From positions 9,956,001 through 10,020,000 of the forward strand of contig NC_063157.1 in assembly GCF_020921035.1 (NCBI RefSeq): DNA of 64,000 nt, read 5' to 3'. Made by a program: the position numbers and the translations under genes. The DNA is from Rhodamnia argentea (Eukaryota; Streptophyta; Magnoliopsida; Myrtales; Myrtaceae). How positions within the stretch are numbered: position 1 is the stretch's first letter; every line of letters starts with the position of its first letter. Of the stretch, positions 60,195 through 64,000 are shown one piece after another. The notes under the pieces were generated by a model. That model worked only from the letters and a program-made list of their open reading frames with translations, was not told the origin of the DNA and did not search any database.

Positions 60195-61305
60195 GTGTTT
60201 TGAAGGATATGATTGACTGCTTGTTCTTTATGGGCTAATTTAAAAGAGCATTCAACCTCATAAACTGATATGAGAGTTTCTTTTTCACTTATAAGTGATG
60301 GGCGAGCACGAGAAAGGGCGACCGGTGGAACTGTTAAAAACATGTATTGAGTTTGAGCCCCGTAGAGAAAATCCGATCCATGTAGCGTATTCTAGTTTGA
60401 GTAAATTACCTTAAGAGTGAGCATCGGTCCCCAATCTAACTAGGGAACCGGACCAGCTCCAAAGTTTTGGAGCCGACAATAAACGGCCATGTTCCCGGTT
60501 CTTTGCATGGACATGGACAGACCGGACCGACTGAGCCGGACGGGTGTTTAATTATGTTCTCTCTCTCTCTAGTAAAGCAAAAGCTGCCGTTTGGGGGGCA
60601 GGCAAAACCCTAAATTCAGTTTACCATCGCTCCCTCTCACGTGTTGCTAGGCAATGAAAGATGTCTCGTGCATCTGCAACCGGAACGTGTCGGCCCCAAA
60701 AAATACACTGAACGAAATAACATAGAACACATGTAGTTTATAGGACTCAAGTACACAGTCCGCTGATTCAGCCGTGTACAAAAAAAAGTTTGTCACTGCT
60801 CAACTCAGTGCATTCTGAGCTTCCAAAACAACAGGAAAAAAAAAAAAAGCAGACAGCTAAAAGTCTTCCACAACCTCCTCTTACTGAGAGAAGTGAAGCC
60901 TAGAATTACACATTAGAACTTGCAATCTTCCTGGGCGGGTGACCGTTCCTCAATTCACCTCAGCCAAAATGGTTCTTTCCGTATATAAGTAAGTTACTAA
61001 AAAGAGGCCTCCTACGATGTGTAGACCGCCTCCGTGCACGACACGATGGTACAACACGACGCCACGTCACGCCCGTTTGAATAGAGAGCGTGAGTGAAGG
61101 GGAAACGACTTCGGGGGGACTGCTCCGAAAAAGGCCCACCGCAGGGAGACTAGAACAACCACATGACCAACCAACATACATAATGTCAAATGTTATGCTT
61201 TAGAAGCCTATCTTAGACTGAAGGAAATTAAAATTAGGCCCTTCATTGGGTTAAGAAGTGTAGTTTTCTTAGTTAGCTTTTTCGGGTTTTTTTGGTGGGT
61301 CGGGT
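59547..61305. other. Intergenic downstream of the expansin gene
   Basis: No exon found. It holds a CT microsatellite at 60149-60194 and, near 60411-60550, a GGTTCC/GAGTGAGC-rich remnant related to the element at 18647-19254. The end nearest 61305 is the presumed expansin 3' UTR. Confidence 0.45.
60149..60194. repeat. CT dinucleotide microsatellite
   Basis: An uninterrupted run of about 23 CT units. Confidence 0.97.
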
Positions 61306-62423
61306 TTAGAATTGGGACCCGCTGAATGTCTGGCCGAAGGACCAATTGGGTGGGGCCGCGTTGTTGGAGACCGTGGTGCGGCCGTCGCTGGTGGTGACCT
61401 TGAAGGAGAGGGCCTGGCCGTTGAGGTACGAGTTGCTCTGCCAGTTCTGGCCCCAATTCCTGGACATGGCTTGCCAGCCGGGGTTGGAGCCTCTGATCGA
61501 CACCGCCACCACGTCCCCGGCGCCGCCCACGTTGGTTATGAGGACCAGGTTGAAGTAAGAGTGGCCATTGATAGTGAATCTGATCCCACCCTTCCTCACA
61601 CAAGCCACCCTGTATGAACACATACATCGTTAGCGTGCTCGTCGATGATGAAGAGTCGAAAGGACTTCAACTAGTGTTTCCTAGCAAAACGGAACGTGCC
61701 ATGATCTAACCCAAAAAAAAAAAAAAAAACCACTAAGCTCATTCAACTATATATGTGCTCACCTTCTGTACTGAACAGGGACTATTCCGGCTTTGTACTG
61801 AGCAATCTGTTGGAAGACCGGCTGGGCGAGATCGAAGTGTTCGAGAGGGGGATTACACCATCCTCCATTATTGTTGGGAAGGCCAGGGTTAGGAGGGCAG
61901 AAATTGGTGGCGGTGATGATGATGGAACCAGACAAGCACCACTGCTTCTCGTTCATACACTGGATCTCGTAGCATGCCCCACAGCTCTGCCCATCGTTGA
62001 ACAGGGCGGTGCTCAGGGCAGCCGTGTTCGTGCCATACCCTTGGCTATATAGATTGCCATACCCACAAGCCCCACCTGAAACAGATCCAAAGAACTTGTC
62101 GACTCAGAAACCAAAAAAAAAACAAAAAAATGTTGTAAGAACATGTGATATGTCTGTCTATCTGACGACGGCGAATCTAGGATAAAGATTTCTCGCGAAC
62201 CTGCCGGGGGAAGATATGCGCGTGACGGGAAAAGAAGTGCAGAATTCATGGGAATGCAAGGAAGGGGATTGCTGTTTTGTCACACTGCTAACTCACCCAT
62301 TGTTCCAGAAGCATCACTGCCTCCATAGAAGGTGGCATGGGCATTGTTCCATCCACTCCCATCACTTTGGGCTGTCTTCAGCAACGCGAGGAAGGCCACA
62401 ATGGTGAATCCAAGAGAACCCAT
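61306..62423 (-). CDS. EXPA: Alpha-expansin, 3 exons, 247 aa
   Basis: Exons on the minus strand are 62423-62297, 62075-61763 and 61609-61306, all GT-AG, giving 247 residues, a typical alpha-expansin length. Residues 1-19 are a secretion signal ([19 protein letters not shown]). The GH45-like domain follows, with [20 protein letters not shown], the conserved cysteines, NFCPPN and the LEHFDL motif (HFD). The C-terminal CBM63-like domain has the aromatic surface residues ([17 protein letters not shown]) and ends [11 protein letters not shown]. Expansins are secreted and loosen cellulose-hemicellulose contacts during wall growth, without hydrolysis. The intron positions fit the family. A TATA-like box lies about 116 bp upstream and a GA tract occupies the 5' UTR. 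Which EXPA subtype this is cannot be settled by eye. Confidence 0.95.
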
Positions 62424-62458
62424 TTTTGGCTAGCACTGACAAGTTTCAGCCCCAAGAT

Positions 62459-62475
62459 GAGAGAGAGAGAGAGAG
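62459..62475. repeat. GA tract in expansin 5' UTR
   Basis: A short GA run between the TATA-like box and the start codon. On the transcribed strand it is a CT-rich leader. Confidence 0.8.
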
Positions 62476-62538
62476 CAGCTTGGAACTTCAAGTGAAAGGC
62501 CAGGGAGAGAAGTGAGGAGGAAGATGGACAAGTCCATT

Positions 62539-62549
62539 GTTTATATAGA
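62539..62549 (-). promoter_or_regulatory. TATA-like box of the expansin gene
   Basis: The minus strand reads TTCTATATAAAC here, about 116-126 bp before the start codon at 62423. That leaves room for a transcription start around 62510 and a leader of about 90 bases. The assignment is by position and sequence only. Confidence 0.65.
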
Positions 62550-64000
62550 AGTGGAAGGGGATGGGAAGTGGTGGGGAATAAAACAGAGGGATGGAAACAT
62601 GGAGGAACAGTATCAAAACTACCAACTGAAACAGAAAAAAAGAAGAAACAGAAACTGCTTAAAAATTAACACAAGTATTGTGGACATGGAGTGGGAAGGA
62701 CTCCCACTTTTTTTCTGCCCTTTGTTTCGTGGAATTCCCTGTATTCTGCCTAGGTTTGTGATCCCTCTTGGTGGACTTTTTGACCCTTTTTAGTTTGTGA
62801 GGACCAAGGCACGTTGGGAAGAGGCCCCATTGGTTCAGTTGAAGACCGGTCAGAGAGAGGTGGCAATTTGGGCGAGGAAGGAATTGAATTTGATTCTTCG
62901 TGGGGGTGGTGTTAAGATGCCGACGAAGCGCATTTAATTGGAGCTTTGCACTTGCTCAACTTGCCCCCAAAAAATCCACCTTGATTGCGCGAGCATGGTC
63001 TCTGTTTCCACTAGGCTTGATGGCTTCAGTAGTTTCCCTAGGGGGATTGCAATGCATTGAACAACTGTGGAGGAAAGGAAAGGTGCGTGATTGACTGAGA
63101 TGGACTTGTGCTTTTGTTGGTGTGTGTATTCATGCGTAATGCCTTTGAATGTATTAGGGCAGTCAAGAGCAATCTTCAGCTAAATGACAAAGGAAATGAG
63201 AAAAAGAAAGACATGGACCGGGTAAGCGGGCACATGTACCATACGCATCACGGGGATCATCAAAGAATAGAAATGGACAAGTCATGTGTGGTGCGCGGGA
63301 ACTTTTTTAGCAATTGCACTAATGTGAAGTTTATAGTTACAAACATGTAACTCGTATATGATAATACAACTGTACTTAGATCGTATCGACTTTTTCTCGA
63401 TCTAATATCGTACCCCTCGCGAAAAGATGCTACAAGAAAAGAATCGCAAAATAGCCTGCGTGCGGGAATTGGTTACACGAGTTACGAAGTATCTAAAAAG
63501 GCTCTTCCTTTGAGAAAATTGCATTCAATTGCGAGCAAGTGAAGAGTTGGTGGGGGCAGTTAGCTAACCCTTGAGCTGAAACCAAAATAGCCTCAACTTA
63601 TTGCAGTCCTAAAACAAAATTAAGAAAAGGTCCTAGAGGTCTGGGCCTTTTTCCAGAGAGTGCTTAGTTAGGTTCCATAGGGCGGCCGTAGCTGATTTAA
63701 TATGACCATAGTGAATTCATGTAGCCAGCAAGCAGCATACTATTCAATGTCAGTGAATAATTTGAGAGGTTGGGAAGAGATTGTGCTATTCAAGTTCAAC
63801 CGAAAGGGAAAAAAGATAAAAGAAAAAGCAAGGATTTTGTCAGCCATTGAGCTGCAAGATTCTTCCTCCTCCTCCTCCTCCTCCTTCTCCTTCTTCTGCA
63901 TGAAATGGTGACGGTTGACAGTTAAAGACACTCCAACGGAAATCCATGTCAACAGATGCTGGAAAACATGTCGAAAGGAACATCAGCATACGCAAAGTAT

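Larger units (their letters stand above)
62424..64000. other. Upstream region of the expansin gene
   Basis: Promoter and intergenic sequence with no supported exon. A CTT/TCC simple repeat lies at 63862-63897. Confidence 0.45.

Noticed and set aside
1..64000. tRNA genes, rRNA genes and CRISPR arrays
   Set aside because: I saw no cloverleaf-compatible sequence with conserved A and B boxes, no rRNA text and no regularly spaced identical repeats of CRISPR type; the genome is eukaryotic.

Overview
This is nuclear DNA of a eudicot plant. The genes are intron-rich with GT-AG junctions, intergenic DNA is AT-rich and full of microsatellites, and the recognisable proteins are plant families: RHIP1, the plant nucleoporin NUP214/LNO1, a DUF313-type B3 factor and an alpha-expansin. 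A woody dicot such as a Myrtaceae species would fit the repeat style, but that is an impression I cannot prove from the sequence. Exon coordinates were derived by hand from reading frames and splice sites.

Layout. 1-6.5 kb: a five-exon minus-strand gene for a small four-helix membrane protein resembling AGTRAP. 6.5-14.7 kb: gene-poor DNA with decayed repeats. 14.7-17.7 kb: RHIP1 on the plus strand, eight exons, with one GC-AG intron. 18.6-19.3 kb: a small TIR transposon. 19.6-32.8 kb: a complete 17-exon NUP214/LNO1 gene on the minus strand, converging on RHIP1. 34.6-51.1 kb: an old L1-type LINE (ORF1 with DUF4283 and a zinc knuckle; ORF2 with endonuclease, reverse transcriptase, zf-RVT and RNase H), split by a roughly 10.6-kb Mutator-like element (MULE). 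52.3-53.0 kb: an intact intronless B3-domain gene, with a truncated, frameshifted copy at 57.4-57.8 kb. 55-56.3 kb: a mosaic of captured pieces, including a scrambled fragment of the nearby NUP214 gene. 58.3-59.5 kb: a 1.2-kb Pack-MULE with a perfect 9-bp target duplication carrying a broken patatin-like gene. 61.3-62.4 kb: an alpha-expansin gene on the minus strand.

The most interesting system is the MULE at 35.66-46.24 kb. It has about 1.55-kb terminal inverted repeats and two convergent genes, each read inward from its own TIR, as in maize MuDR. The left gene is a FAR1/FHY3-type transposase. The right gene is not mudrB-like: it encodes an N-terminal RNase H1/viroplasmin-type domain followed by a glutamine/leucine-rich coiled coil. 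Both genes now carry stops or frameshifts. The element is flanked by a 354-bp direct duplication of LINE sequence, far larger than the 9-bp duplication expected of a MULE.

The genes do not form a pathway. RHIP1 belongs to sugar/G-protein signalling, NUP214 to mRNA export, expansin to wall loosening and B3 to DNA binding. What unites the second half of the window is transposon activity: nested insertion, gene-fragment capture and duplication.
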